A stretch of DNA of 64,000 nucleotides from Rhodospirillales bacterium (GTDB taxonomy: Bacteria > Pseudomonadota > Alphaproteobacteria > Micavibrionales > Micavibrionaceae), in contig JACKJA010000002.1 in assembly GCA_020638175.1 (NCBI GenBank), positions 1,364,001 through 1,428,000 of the forward strand, in the 5' to 3' direction. The position numbers and the translations under genes were made by a program. Below are positions 25,104-34,033 of the stretch, in pieces. Each line of letters starts with the position of its first letter. The stretch's first letter is position 1. The notes under the pieces were generated by a model. It searched no databases. It had not been told where the DNA came from and was given only the letters and a program-made list of their open reading frames with translations.

Positions 25104-28100
25104 ATGAAACTTGCGCCTGCCGTGCCGAAAAAAGACCCGGATAACAAGCCCGAAGCCAAAGCGGCTTCTCCCGATGCAGCCTCGATCGGGGAAAGCAGAA
25201 AAATCCCGGAACTGACGGCAAAAAAGGATGCGGGCCTGAAAGTGGGCAAGGGGCTCAAACATTTGCGCATAACAGCCGTGCCGGCAAAACCTGACCTGTC
25301 TTCGGACTCCGAAAATCAGGAAAGCCCGGCCTCTGGCCTGCATGTTCGGGCGCTGCGCACGGAAAAAACGGCAATCGACCACGAAAATTACAGCGATGAC
25401 GAGCCGGTTTTAATGCTGAGCCCGCTGAATGCCGCGCCGCTAAAAGGATCGGCCTTTGCCAAAGTCATGAGTGTAGCCGGGGCTTTCCTGACGGTGTTCT
25501 GGCTGGCATTTTGCGCCTACGCCACCATCCGTAATGGCGTTTTGAGCAATGTCAGCACCATGGCCCCGCACGAGCTGGGCGGTTATCTGGCGGGCATTTT
25601 GGCGCCCGTCGCGCTGCTTTGGTATATCCTTGGTATTTTCCAGCGCCGGGAAGAGGTCGCGCATTATTCGGAAGCACTGCGTCATGAGCTGCAATCCATC
25701 TTGTTCCCATCCGAAGAACGGGCGCAGCGAGTGCATAAAGACATTGAGGAGCTGTGCCGTCAGTCGGCTGAACTGGCAACATCGTCCAAATCGGTAATCA
25801 AGGCGATCGCACGGGCGCGTCATGGCCTGAAAAATGAAATCCGTGATTTTATCGGCCTGTCGAAAAAAACCGAGTTTCATATTGATAAAATGGCCGAGTC
25901 CATGCACGAACGCTCGGCCCGCCTGCTGTCATTGACCGAGGAAATCGAACAACGCACCGATAATATCGGAACGCGGGCGCAATCTGGCGCCGAAGCATGG
26001 GATGAAGCCACGCGGAACATTCTGGAGCGGGCGACGGAAATGGAAGCCTCCATGGGCCGCGGCGCGGACAAGATTCTGGACGCCGCCGATCAGGCTGGCG
26101 AGAAAATCGGAGGGCTGGAGAGCTTCTTCGATCAGCGCTTCGATCATTTAAGCGAATCCGTCGATCGCATGGCGGGGCGCCTGAAAGATGTCAGCGGCGA
26201 GTTCGACAGCCATACCGAGGCTCTATCGTCTGCCGCGGAAAAAGTGGCGGCGGAAACATCACGCCTGTCCGATACAATCGGCCAGCAAGTCGACGGATTA
26301 AAGGATGTCACCGACAAAACCTTGCAAGCCATGGAACAATCCAGCCAGACCATTCAGGACCACAGGGAAGCCCTCGATAAAGGCGCCGAAGAGGTCGCCC
26401 GTCAGGCCGACCGCATGGCCGATACCATCAATGCCAGCCTTGAGCGCCTGCACGACGCCGGGGAGGGGGTCGCCGACCGTACCGCTGATCTGGAAACCCG
26501 TCTGGATGTTCAGGCCGGAAAACTTCACGATACGGTGACCGGAATCGCAAAAGAAGCCGAAGCCATCGAAGATGCCGGAACCGCGGCGGCGAACAAGCTG
26601 AGCGAAGCGATGTCCGTGGCCGTATCCGGCGCGGAATCCGTAACGGCGGCGGTTCGGCGCGCCGTGGAAGCGCTTGAGAAATCGGCAAACAGCACACGCC
26701 AGCAAACCGAAACGCTGATGGAAACGGCGGGCGAGCAGATCGCCAAACTCGATGAAGCCGGGGAAGGCAACGTAGCCCGTATGGAAACCATCGTCGGTTT
26801 GATCGAAAAGAGCCGGGAGCAAATTGAAGCGGCTTCGGCCCTTGCCGATGAACAGGTCAAAACCCTGACCGCCTCGGCTGAAGATCAGGCTGAAAAAATC
26901 AATATCGCCACGATCAACATAGTGGACCGTATCCAGAGCGTCCAATCGTCTCTGGAAGAACCGCTCCGCGCGATAAACAATGCGGTTGATGAGGCTGACA
27001 GCCGCCATACGCAAATCGAGGAAACCCTGCGCCAGCGCGTAACGGATCTAAACGATGCCAGCGGCAAGGCGCGGGAAAGCTCTGAATATATCCGCAATAT
27101 TCTGCGCGGACAGGCTCAGGAAATTTCCACCATGGCGGGTCAGATTGGTGGCCATGCCCGGACGATTAACGAACAGCTCGCACACCAGAAAAATGTGCTG
27201 GGCAGTGAAGTCGAAGAATCGTTAAGCCGCATCGAAACCGTGCGCGATGCACTGGAGGACCAGGCCTCGCGTCTGACGGTGCTATCGGATGGCGCGGTTG
27301 AAAATCTCTCGAAACTGGAAGAGCAGATATCGGCGCGCTGTGAAGAAGTCAGCGCCTCCACCAAGCTGGCATTGGGGAATATGGGTGATCTGGACGAGGC
27401 CATTACCGGAAAAACCCTGACATTGAAGAAAAACACCGAAACGGCGAACGAGTCCCTCATAACGGTCATGGACGCGCTGGAAAAAACATCCGGCGGGTTC
27501 GAGCCCTTATTCGACGATGCCATGGACCGGGTATCACAAGCCCATGTGCAGTTTGAAAACCTGCAAAAAGGCTTCGAGGTTTCCACCCGCAACAATCTGG
27601 ACCGCTTGCAGCAAATCAGCATCGTCTTTGACGAGCGCCTCAACGGGCTGCGGAGCGGCGCCGATCATGCCGCCGAAATCCTGAAAAAATCCGGCAACGA
27701 TATGCAAGAACGGGTCGAGGACATCGAACGTGCCGCCACATCGGCGAATGATAAAATGCACGATCTGCGTAATGCGTTGGCCGATCAGTCGACGGACATT
27801 CACCTGATGACGGACGAAGCGCTCCTGAAAATCGAAACGGTGCAGAAAACAATCAACGAACAATTCCATGAATTGTCTGAATCGGTCGGACAGGCTCTGG
27901 CCCGGATTGGCAATGTCGGCGAAGAGATTGGCCGGAGCGCCGCGCAAGTCGATAAAACGGCCGATCGTGTCACTGCGCGCTTTGACGGTGTGGGCGACAA
28001 GGTCTTTGAACAAAGCGAACGCCTGAGCAAGGCCGCGAACGACTCTGTAAACATGACGGTGGATCTGGTAACGAAAGTGAAACTGGAAGCCGACAGCCTG

Positions 28101-28946
28101 CTGCGCAACACGAAAGAATCGTTGCTGGAGCTGAAAAAAGCCGGTGACGGCTTTGCTCTGCGGTCCCGTGAAGTCAATGAACAGATGAATGCCGGCCTGA
28201 AAACATCACAGGAATATGGTGACCAGCTGCGCAGGCAAGCCGGGGTGGTGGCGCAATCTTCCGCCGAAGCCGCCGAACAGATCAGCGACGCTATATACAA
28301 ACTGTCTGGCAAACTGGATGATATCGGCACATCGGCCGGTAGCGTCGTAAAAGGAATCCGGGATTCACGCGAAGAACTGGCCGAGGAAAGTGATCGTCTG
28401 GTATCCGTGTCCACGGCGGCAATCAGGGCGGCCGACGAAGCGGCCTCAACCTTTAGCCGCCAATCAAATGCCCTGTTCAAGGCGGTTGAAGATGCAACGC
28501 ATCTGGCCCGCAAGATCAAGGACCAGGATAACCGCGTTCAGCGCGAAGCCTTTATGGCCTCGGCGAAATTTATTATCGAGAGCCTGCACTCCCTGTCTGT
28601 CGACTTTACCCGGATGCTGGAAAATGAAATTCCGGAGAAAACGTGGAAAGCCTTCCAGAAGGGTGATGTATCCGCCTTTACCAGACGTCTGTCCCAGATG
28701 GACGAGCAGCTTCCGGTTGAAAAAGTACGCGAGAAATTTGCCGCCGACAATGAATTCCGGACCTACGTCCAGCGCTTCCTGCGTCAATTCGAAGAATTGT
28801 TCGATCAGGCATCCGCCACCGACCACAGCGATCTTCTCACGACAACTTTTGCCACGAGCGATATCGGTAAACTCTACCAGATGCTGTGCAAAGCCGCCGG
28901 ACGCGCGCCGAAAATGATGCGCGAGGATAAAAAATCATCCTCATAA
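25104..28946 (+). CDS. Very large two-TM coiled-coil protein, TipN-like architecture
   Basis: About 1280 residues from the ATG at 25104, which has GGGGAGAG eight bases upstream; the ATG at 25083 lacks this. A basic/polar cytosolic N-terminus of about 115 residues is followed by two membrane helices at about 121-142 and 161-179, then roughly 950 residues of almost unbroken coiled coil with apolipoprotein-like Ala/Glu/Lys heptads. The last 120 residues look globular (SAKFIIESLHSLSVDFTRML, KTWKAFQKGDVSAFTRRL). Two N-terminal TMs plus a long cytosolic coiled coil is the layout of Caulobacter TipN, a polarity marker, but sequence homology is not shown here. It stands alone with its own upstream gap. 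Confidence 0.88.
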   Translation: MKLAPAVPKKDPDNKPEAKAASPDAASIGESRKIPELTAKKDAGLKVGKGLKHLRITAVPAKPDLSSDSENQESPASGLHVRALRTEKTAIDHENYSDDEPVLMLSPLNAAPLKGSAFAKVMSVAGAFLTVFWLAFCAYATIRNGVLSNVSTMAPHELGGYLAGILAPVALLWYILGIFQRREEVAHYSEALRHELQSILFPSEERAQRVHKDIEELCRQSAELATSSKSVIKAIARARHGLKNEIRDFIGLSKKTEFHIDKMAESMHERSARLLSLTEEIEQRTDNIGTRAQSGAEAWDEATRNILERATEMEASMGRGADKILDAADQAGEKIGGLESFFDQRFDHLSESVDRMAGRLKDVSGEFDSHTEALSSAAEKVAAETSRLSDTIGQQVDGLKDVTDKTLQAMEQSSQTIQDHREALDKGAEEVARQADRMADTINASLERLHDAGEGVADRTADLETRLDVQAGKLHDTVTGIAKEAEAIEDAGTAAANKLSEAMSVAVSGAESVTAAVRRAVEALEKSANSTRQQTETLMETAGEQIAKLDEAGEGNVARMETIVGLIEKSREQIEAASALADEQVKTLTASAEDQAEKINIATINIVDRIQSVQSSLEEPLRAINNAVDEADSRHTQIEETLRQRVTDLNDASGKARESSEYIRNILRGQAQEISTMAGQIGGHARTINEQLAHQKNVLGSEVEESLSRIETVRDALEDQASRLTVLSDGAVENLSKLEEQISARCEEVSASTKLALGNMGDLDEAITGKTLTLKKNTETANESLITVMDALEKTSGGFEPLFDDAMDRVSQAHVQFENLQKGFEVSTRNNLDRLQQISIVFDERLNGLRSGADHAAEILKKSGNDMQERVEDIERAATSANDKMHDLRNALADQSTDIHLMTDEALLKIETVQKTINEQFHELSESVGQALARIGNVGEEIGRSAAQVDKTADRVTARFDGVGDKVFEQSERLSKAANDSVNMTVDLVTKVKLEADSLLRNTKESLLELKKAGDGFALRSREVNEQMNAGLKTSQEYGDQLRRQAGVVAQSSAEAAEQISDAIYKLSGKLDDIGTSAGSVVKGIRDSREELAEESDRLVSVSTAAIRAADEAASTFSRQSNALFKAVEDATHLARKIKDQDNRVQREAFMASAKFIIESLHSLSVDFTRMLENEIPEKTWKAFQKGDVSAFTRRLSQMDEQLPVEKVREKFAADNEFRTYVQRFLRQFEELFDQASATDHSDLLTTTFATSDIGKLYQMLCKAAGRAPKMMREDKKSSS

Positions 28947-29075
28947 TCCAGCGCAAAAACAATCGACGCTCCCCCCTTGATTGAGAAGAGCATTGGCATC
29001 ATAATCCTTTATTAAGGAAGTGTGTCTTATCCTGTTCTTTGTTGTTCTATCAAAGTATTAGAGGGTGTTTGCGTT

Positions 29076-30002
29076 ATGGGCAAAACCAAATTCTGCCAAG
29101 GGTTATCCGATATATCGGACAGCTATGCCGGCTTTATTATCGACCAGTGGGGCGTTCTCCATAATGGCGAGAAACTATATGATGGCGTGCTGGAATCTCT
29201 CAAAGAGCTGAATAACCGGAAAAAATATATCATTATTCTGTCGAATTCCGGTAAACGGGCCGAGGAAAACGCCGAACGCCTGAAAAAACTGGGTATTCCG
29301 CCCTCTATGTACACTGAAATTGTAACCTCCGGGGAAATCGCCTGGCAGGGCCTGAAGGATCAGACCGAGGGCATTTTTAAAGGGCTGGGCCAGCGTTGCT
29401 TCCTGATGAGCCGCGGCGGTGACACGTCGATCGTTGATGGTCTGGATATCGAACTGGTCGACGACATTGAACAAGCTGATTTTCTGATGATTAGCGGCTC
29501 GGACGCGCCGGAAAAAACGCTAGTGGATTATTATGAACCGATTTTGCGCAAAGCGGTGCGCCGCCGGTTAAAAGCTATTTGTGCCAACCCGGACAGCCGG
29601 ATGCTGGTCGGATCAGCCCAGCATGTCGGACCGGGGCTGATTGCGCGCCGCTATCAGGATTTTGGCGGCGTCGTTCATTATATCGGCAAGCCGCACCAAC
29701 CGATTTTCCAGCACTGTATCCGCAAGCTCCAGCAACAGGAAATCTATCCGGGCCAGACCGTCATGATCGGCGACACCATGGCGCATGACATTGTCGGCGC
29801 GGCGGCGATGGGGATTGATACCTGCCTGATTAAAAACGGCATGCATATCGGGGCGTTTAAGGGATGCAAGACACCTTACGATGTCGATAAAACCCTGAAT
29901 ATCCTGACGCTGCAATATAACAACGTCCGCCCGACTTATCTGGTTGACCGGTTTAAATGGGGTAATCCGCTCCCCGACCGTAAGCACAAAAAACGGAAAT
30001 AA
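29076..30002 (+). CDS. HAD-superfamily class IIA hydrolase (NagD-like, TIGR01459 type)
   Basis: About 308 residues from the ATG at 29076, which follows AGAGGGTG; an earlier ATG exists at 29022. HAD motif I is in GFIIDQWGVLHNG (nucleophilic Asp). Motif II is in IILSNSGKRAEEN, and motif III/IV in TVMIGDTMAHDIVGAAAMG, with a class IIA cap between. Such proteins dephosphorylate small sugar or nucleotide phosphates. The substrate is unknown. It converges on the patatin gene. Confidence 0.9.
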   Translation: MGKTKFCQGLSDISDSYAGFIIDQWGVLHNGEKLYDGVLESLKELNNRKKYIIILSNSGKRAEENAERLKKLGIPPSMYTEIVTSGEIAWQGLKDQTEGIFKGLGQRCFLMSRGGDTSIVDGLDIELVDDIEQADFLMISGSDAPEKTLVDYYEPILRKAVRRRLKAICANPDSRMLVGSAQHVGPGLIARRYQDFGGVVHYIGKPHQPIFQHCIRKLQQQEIYPGQTVMIGDTMAHDIVGAAAMGIDTCLIKNGMHIGAFKGCKTPYDVDKTLNILTLQYNNVRPTYLVDRFKWGNPLPDRKHKKRK

Positions 30003-30014
30003 AAATCAGTAAAA

Positions 30015-30962
30015 CTACTCATCCGCTTCACGCGTAGCCAGTACCGCCATGGCAGCCTTGATTTCGGGGAGAGCTCGCTCAACAGCGGCTTCACCTTCGG
30101 CAATCATTTCCCGTCCGCGCTCAAATTCCATCGAACCGATATGCCCGATTTGCGGTTTGATATGAACATCCGGCGGGTCTCCGGCCAGACGGGAACGTGT
30201 TAAACGGTCCTGAAGAATATTCAGCGCTGAAACCATAACGCCGAACAGGCTGGGATTATTCGGGTCGCGGCCAAATAAACGTCCGGCGATGTCGTGTTTT
30301 TTAGGCGGGGTAATATCAAACCCGGCAATCGTCTGATACTTGTTTCCGGGCTGGACGGCCTTGCCAATCATGTCACTGTTCAGGTCGACAGCTATCGTCA
30401 TCCGCGCCCCCAAAGCCTGACAGGCCGATACCGGCACCGGGTTGACGAGCGCGCCATCAACCAGCAGACGGTTATTGATGTCCATCGGCGGAAAAACGCC
30501 GGGCAGGGCAAACGAGGCCCGCATGGCATCGATAAAATCCCCTTTACGCAGCCAGACCTCATGCCCTGTGGCCAGATCGGCGGCAATCGCGATGAAGGGG
30601 TGCTCCAGATCCTCGATCTGCACCCCTTCAAAATAAGATTCCAGCAGAATTTGCAATTTTTTACCGGCAATCATCCCGGCACTGCGCACCCGGAAATCAA
30701 GATAGGAAAAGACCTTGCGCCGGTTCAGCGATAAAGCCCACTCTTCCAGCTCATCCAGTTTTCCGGCCAGATAACAACCGCCGACCAACGCCCCGACGGA
30801 TGTCCCGGCGATCAAGGTCGGCTCGACGCCATTGCGAAGCAAAGCCTTCATAACGCCAATATGGGCAAAACCGCGGGCCATACCGCTGCCTAGCGCCAGT
30901 CCGATAGGCATTTGTGAATGAGAGGGGCTAACGCCCTGTTTTTTCTTTTTTCTTTGTGTCAT
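30015..30962 (-). CDS. Patatin-like phospholipase family protein (RssA-like)
   Basis: About 315 residues from the ATG at 30962, starting with a basic MTQRKKKKQG tail. It has the oxyanion-hole glycines in GLALGSGMARGFAHIGV, the nucleophile elbow GTSVGALVGG and the DGA motif in LLVDGALVNPVP, giving the complete Ser-Asp dyad. Longer frames to 31052 would overlap the msbA region. It is divergent from msbA, so the two may share a promoter region. A role in membrane lipid turnover is inferred. Confidence 0.9.
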   Translation of the reverse strand: MTQRKKKKQGVSPSHSQMPIGLALGSGMARGFAHIGVMKALLRNGVEPTLIAGTSVGALVGGCYLAGKLDELEEWALSLNRRKVFSYLDFRVRSAGMIAGKKLQILLESYFEGVQIEDLEHPFIAIAADLATGHEVWLRKGDFIDAMRASFALPGVFPPMDINNRLLVDGALVNPVPVSACQALGARMTIAVDLNSDMIGKAVQPGNKYQTIAGFDITPPKKHDIAGRLFGRDPNNPSLFGVMVSALNILQDRLTRSRLAGDPPDVHIKPQIGHIGSMEFERGREMIAEGEAAVERALPEIKAAMAVLATREADE

Positions 30963-31002
30963 GCTCTTGCACACCATCCTCTTTATAGAGTAACACAAAA
31001 CG

Positions 31003-32778
31003 ATGACATCTGATACGGAAACACTTGCCGCAAAGCAGCATAAACGCAGCACATTTTCGCTGGTAAAGCGGATCGCCAGGGATTACCTGAATCCCTATTG
31101 GGGGCAGATCGGTCTGGCCTTTGTGTTCATGTTGATTGCCGCCGCCATGACCGCCGGATTCGCCAAACTGCTGGAGCCCGTGGTTGACAATGTTCTGGTT
31201 GAAACGAACCGGCACCTGATCGTGCCGATGGCCGGCGCGGTCTTCCTGTGCTTCTTTATCCGGGGGCTGGCGACCTATATCCATACCATTCTGATGAACC
31301 GGGCCGGGCAGGCGATGGTCATGGATATTCAAAACGACCTGTTTGCCAACTTCATTGATCTGGATTTATCCTTTTTCCAGCAAAACCCCAGCGGCCAGCT
31401 TGTTTCCCGCGTTATGAACGACGTCGAAGTCGTGCGCATGGCCGTGGCGGGCAGTTTTGTAGGGGTCGGAAAAAGTCTCCTGACTCTGGTTTTGCTCGTC
31501 GCCCTGATGTTTTATCAGGACTGGAAGCTCTCTTTGATCGCCTTTATCTTTTTCCCGTTTGCCGCCACATTTGTAGCCATTATCGGGCGGCGTTTGCGTA
31601 AACTGTCCGGGAACCTGCAGGACCACAAGGCCCGCCTGACCGATGTCCTGACCCAGATTTTCCAAGGCATCCGGCAGGTCAAAGCCTATGGCATGGAATC
31701 GTTTGAACGAAACCGCGCCGGGACGGCCATAGACACGGTGCGCAAACTAAACGTTAAAAGCGTGCAGCTCGGCACATTATCGACGCCGTTCAATGAAACG
31801 CTGATCGGTCTGGCCGTGACCGGCGTGATTGTTTATGGCGGGATGCAGGTTCTCAACGGCGCGCTGACCACAGGCTCCCTGATTTCCTTCATCGCAGCTT
31901 TTGCATTGGCATACGAACCGATGAAAAAGCTGGCGACCCTGAATAACACGCTTCAGATGGGGATGGGGGCCGCCGACCGGGTCTTTGACATGATGGATCG
32001 CCGGGCGGAAATACAGGATAGTCCCGGCGCCCTGACGTTGGCGAGCGCCAAGCCGTCAATCGTCTTTGAAAGCGTTTCCTTTGGTTATGACGAAGATGAA
32101 ATTATGGCGCTGAATGATGTGTCTCTCACGATGGAGCCGGGGAAAATCACCGCGCTGGTCGGGCCGTCAGGCAGCGGTAAAACCACGATCATGAATATGA
32201 TTCCCAGATTCTATGACCCGCTATCGGGCAGGGTGATGATCGACGGACAGGACATCAGGAACGTAACGCTGTCTTCCTTACGGGGGCACATTGCGCTGGT
32301 CTCGCAGGACATCACCATCTTCAACGACACGGTCCGGGCCAACATCGCCTACGGCAATCAGGACGCCAGCGACGAGCAAATCCGGGAGGCCGCCAAAGCG
32401 GCTTTCGCACACGATTTTATCATGGCCATGCCGGAGGGCTACGACAGCATACTGGGCGAGCAGGGCACAAAGCTTTCCGGTGGCCAGCGCCAGCGTATTT
32501 CGATCGCCCGCGCGGTCTTGAAAAACGCGCCGATTTTATTGTTGGACGAAGCCACATCGGCACTGGATAATGAATCCGAGCGCGCGATACAGGCCACCTT
32601 GGCGGAATTGCAAAAAGGGCGTACGTCTCTGGTGATTGCTCACCGCCTTTCAACCGTTCAGGCCGCCGATCAGATCATTGTTTTGGATAAAGGCAAAATC
32701 ATCGAACAGGGCCGTCACGAAGAACTGCTGGAAAAAGCTGGACTTTATGCCAGAATGTATCAAACAGGACTGCAATAA
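31003..32778 (+). CDS. msbA: Lipid A export ATP-binding/permease protein MsbA-like
   Basis: A homodimeric ABC exporter of 591 residues. The N-terminal half has six membrane helices. The nucleotide-binding domain has Walker A GPSGSGKTT, signature LSGGQRQRISIARAVL, Walker B ILLLDEATSALD and the H-loop IAHRLSTV. Length and layout match MsbA, which flips core-lipid A across the inner membrane. Other lipid-linked exporters share this form, so the substrate is inferred. A second-gene relationship with the following CBS gene (24 bases on) is possible. Confidence 0.88.
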   Translation: MTSDTETLAAKQHKRSTFSLVKRIARDYLNPYWGQIGLAFVFMLIAAAMTAGFAKLLEPVVDNVLVETNRHLIVPMAGAVFLCFFIRGLATYIHTILMNRAGQAMVMDIQNDLFANFIDLDLSFFQQNPSGQLVSRVMNDVEVVRMAVAGSFVGVGKSLLTLVLLVALMFYQDWKLSLIAFIFFPFAATFVAIIGRRLRKLSGNLQDHKARLTDVLTQIFQGIRQVKAYGMESFERNRAGTAIDTVRKLNVKSVQLGTLSTPFNETLIGLAVTGVIVYGGMQVLNGALTTGSLISFIAAFALAYEPMKKLATLNNTLQMGMGAADRVFDMMDRRAEIQDSPGALTLASAKPSIVFESVSFGYDEDEIMALNDVSLTMEPGKITALVGPSGSGKTTIMNMIPRFYDPLSGRVMIDGQDIRNVTLSSLRGHIALVSQDITIFNDTVRANIAYGNQDASDEQIREAAKAAFAHDFIMAMPEGYDSILGEQGTKLSGGQRQRISIARAVLKNAPILLLDEATSALDNESERAIQATLAELQKGRTSLVIAHRLSTVQAADQIIVLDKGKIIEQGRHEELLEKAGLYARMYQTGLQ

Positions 32779-32802
32779 ATATTGGATATGGAGAATAGAT
32801 AA

Positions 32803-33243
32803 ATGGATATCAAAGCGGCATTGGTGGACAAGGTAGTAACACTCAAGCCGGAGCAAACGGTGGAAGAGGCTGTGGCCTTGTTCAAAAAGAAAAACATCCG
32901 GAGCGCCCCCGTTGTCGATGGTAAACAGCTTGTCGGATATTTCAGCCTTCGTCACCTGATGAAGGGATTGTTGCCGGTATCTGTCGATACGGATCTGGGA
33001 ATGCGGGTTCCTTTGGGCGCGGCGCCCGGACTCGAAAAACGTCTGCGCAAATTAAAGCCGCAGCCAGTCAGCATGCTGATGGAACGGGACATGCCGGTGG
33101 CCAAACCGGACATGCCGCTTTGGGAAATTATCGGGCTGCTGACCCAGACGGGACGACCGTTGCCGGTAACGGATGCGGAAGGCGCTTTTGTCGGGCTGGT
33201 TTCCGAATTGACCGCTTTGGAAGCGCTTGAAGCGGAAGGTTGA
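32803..33243 (+). CDS. CBS-domain pair protein
   Basis: 146 residues forming two CBS motifs. The first is near residues 8-50 (VDKVVTLKPEQTVEEAVALF, IRSAPVVDGKQLVGYFSL) and the second near 90-140 (MPVAKPDMPLWEIIGLL, RPLPVTDAEGAFVGLVSE). An inserted segment containing LLPVSVDTDL lies between them. Such stand-alone CBS pairs bind adenosyl ligands and regulate partner proteins. It is a paralog of the next gene, and both precede a cation/anion permease that they may control. Confidence 0.85.
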   Translation: MDIKAALVDKVVTLKPEQTVEEAVALFKKKNIRSAPVVDGKQLVGYFSLRHLMKGLLPVSVDTDLGMRVPLGAAPGLEKRLRKLKPQPVSMLMERDMPVAKPDMPLWEIIGLLTQTGRPLPVTDAEGAFVGLVSELTALEALEAEG

Positions 33244-33425
33244 TCTGGATAGTCGCGCCTCTTAACGTCTTGATTCAATTTGAATTCATCTGATTCTGAA
33301 AAATTTTCCTTTTTGGCGTTGCATCATTTTTAAAAAAGGAGCATAGTGCGGCGCCAAATGAGCAGGGCATCCCTGACAGGGTTGTCTGCACCCGTAAAAC
33401 CAAAAGAAAATACGAGGAAAAAGAT

Positions 33426-33935
33426 ATGCCTTGCAGAGATGCAATGATAACAGAAGTAATTTCGGCGCGCCCGGAACAAACTGTTGCAGATGCGCTTGCC
33501 CTGTTTGATAAACACGGTATTCGCGCCGTTCCGGTCGTGAACGAAAAAAATGAAGTTATTGGTGTTTTTAACTTCATGCACCTTCTAACGAATATTCTTC
33601 CAGTTCCAGTGACATTCGATGGCGGCTTGACTCGCCTGAAAAACATGGACATCAGCCTGGATTTTGTATCGGGAACATCGCCTTGGGTCGCCAAGCGTCT
33701 TGAGTTGATTCTTCCCAAAAAATTGGAAGATGTGATGATAAAAAATCCTCGGACAGTAAGACCGGAGACATCACTGCGCGAAGGCATTCGCCTGATGGTT
33801 AAATATGGTAGTCCTCTGCCGGTTGTCAGCGATGATAACAACACGATGGCGGGAATCATTTCATCTCAGACGGCGATCAAGTCACTGCTGCGGATTACCA
33901 AGCATCTCGAAGAAGGTAAAGAGGTAAACGAGTAG
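33426..33935 (+). CDS. CBS-domain pair protein, paralog of the preceding gene
   Basis: 169 residues with two CBS motifs: N-terminal MITEVISARPEQTVADALALF and IRAVPVVNEKNEVIGVFNFMHL, and C-terminal MIKNPRTVRPETSLREGI and PLPVVSDDNNTMAGIISS. The between-motif insert again carries an ILPVPVTFDGG segment, as in the upstream paralog. It lies 98 bases before a NhaD/ArsB-type transporter. The 182-base gap between the two CBS genes shows no further gene. Confidence 0.85.
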   Translation: MPCRDAMITEVISARPEQTVADALALFDKHGIRAVPVVNEKNEVIGVFNFMHLLTNILPVPVTFDGGLTRLKNMDISLDFVSGTSPWVAKRLELILPKKLEDVMIKNPRTVRPETSLREGIRLMVKYGSPLPVVSDDNNTMAGIISSQTAIKSLLRITKHLEEGKEVNE

Positions 33936-34033
33936 GGTGTCGTTCTTAAACTCCTTTACTCCTTGCAGAGAAAAAAGACGAGCTATAAGCGATCTAAAAA
34001 AATCGCAGGCTAAAAAATTCTGAAGGAACTATT

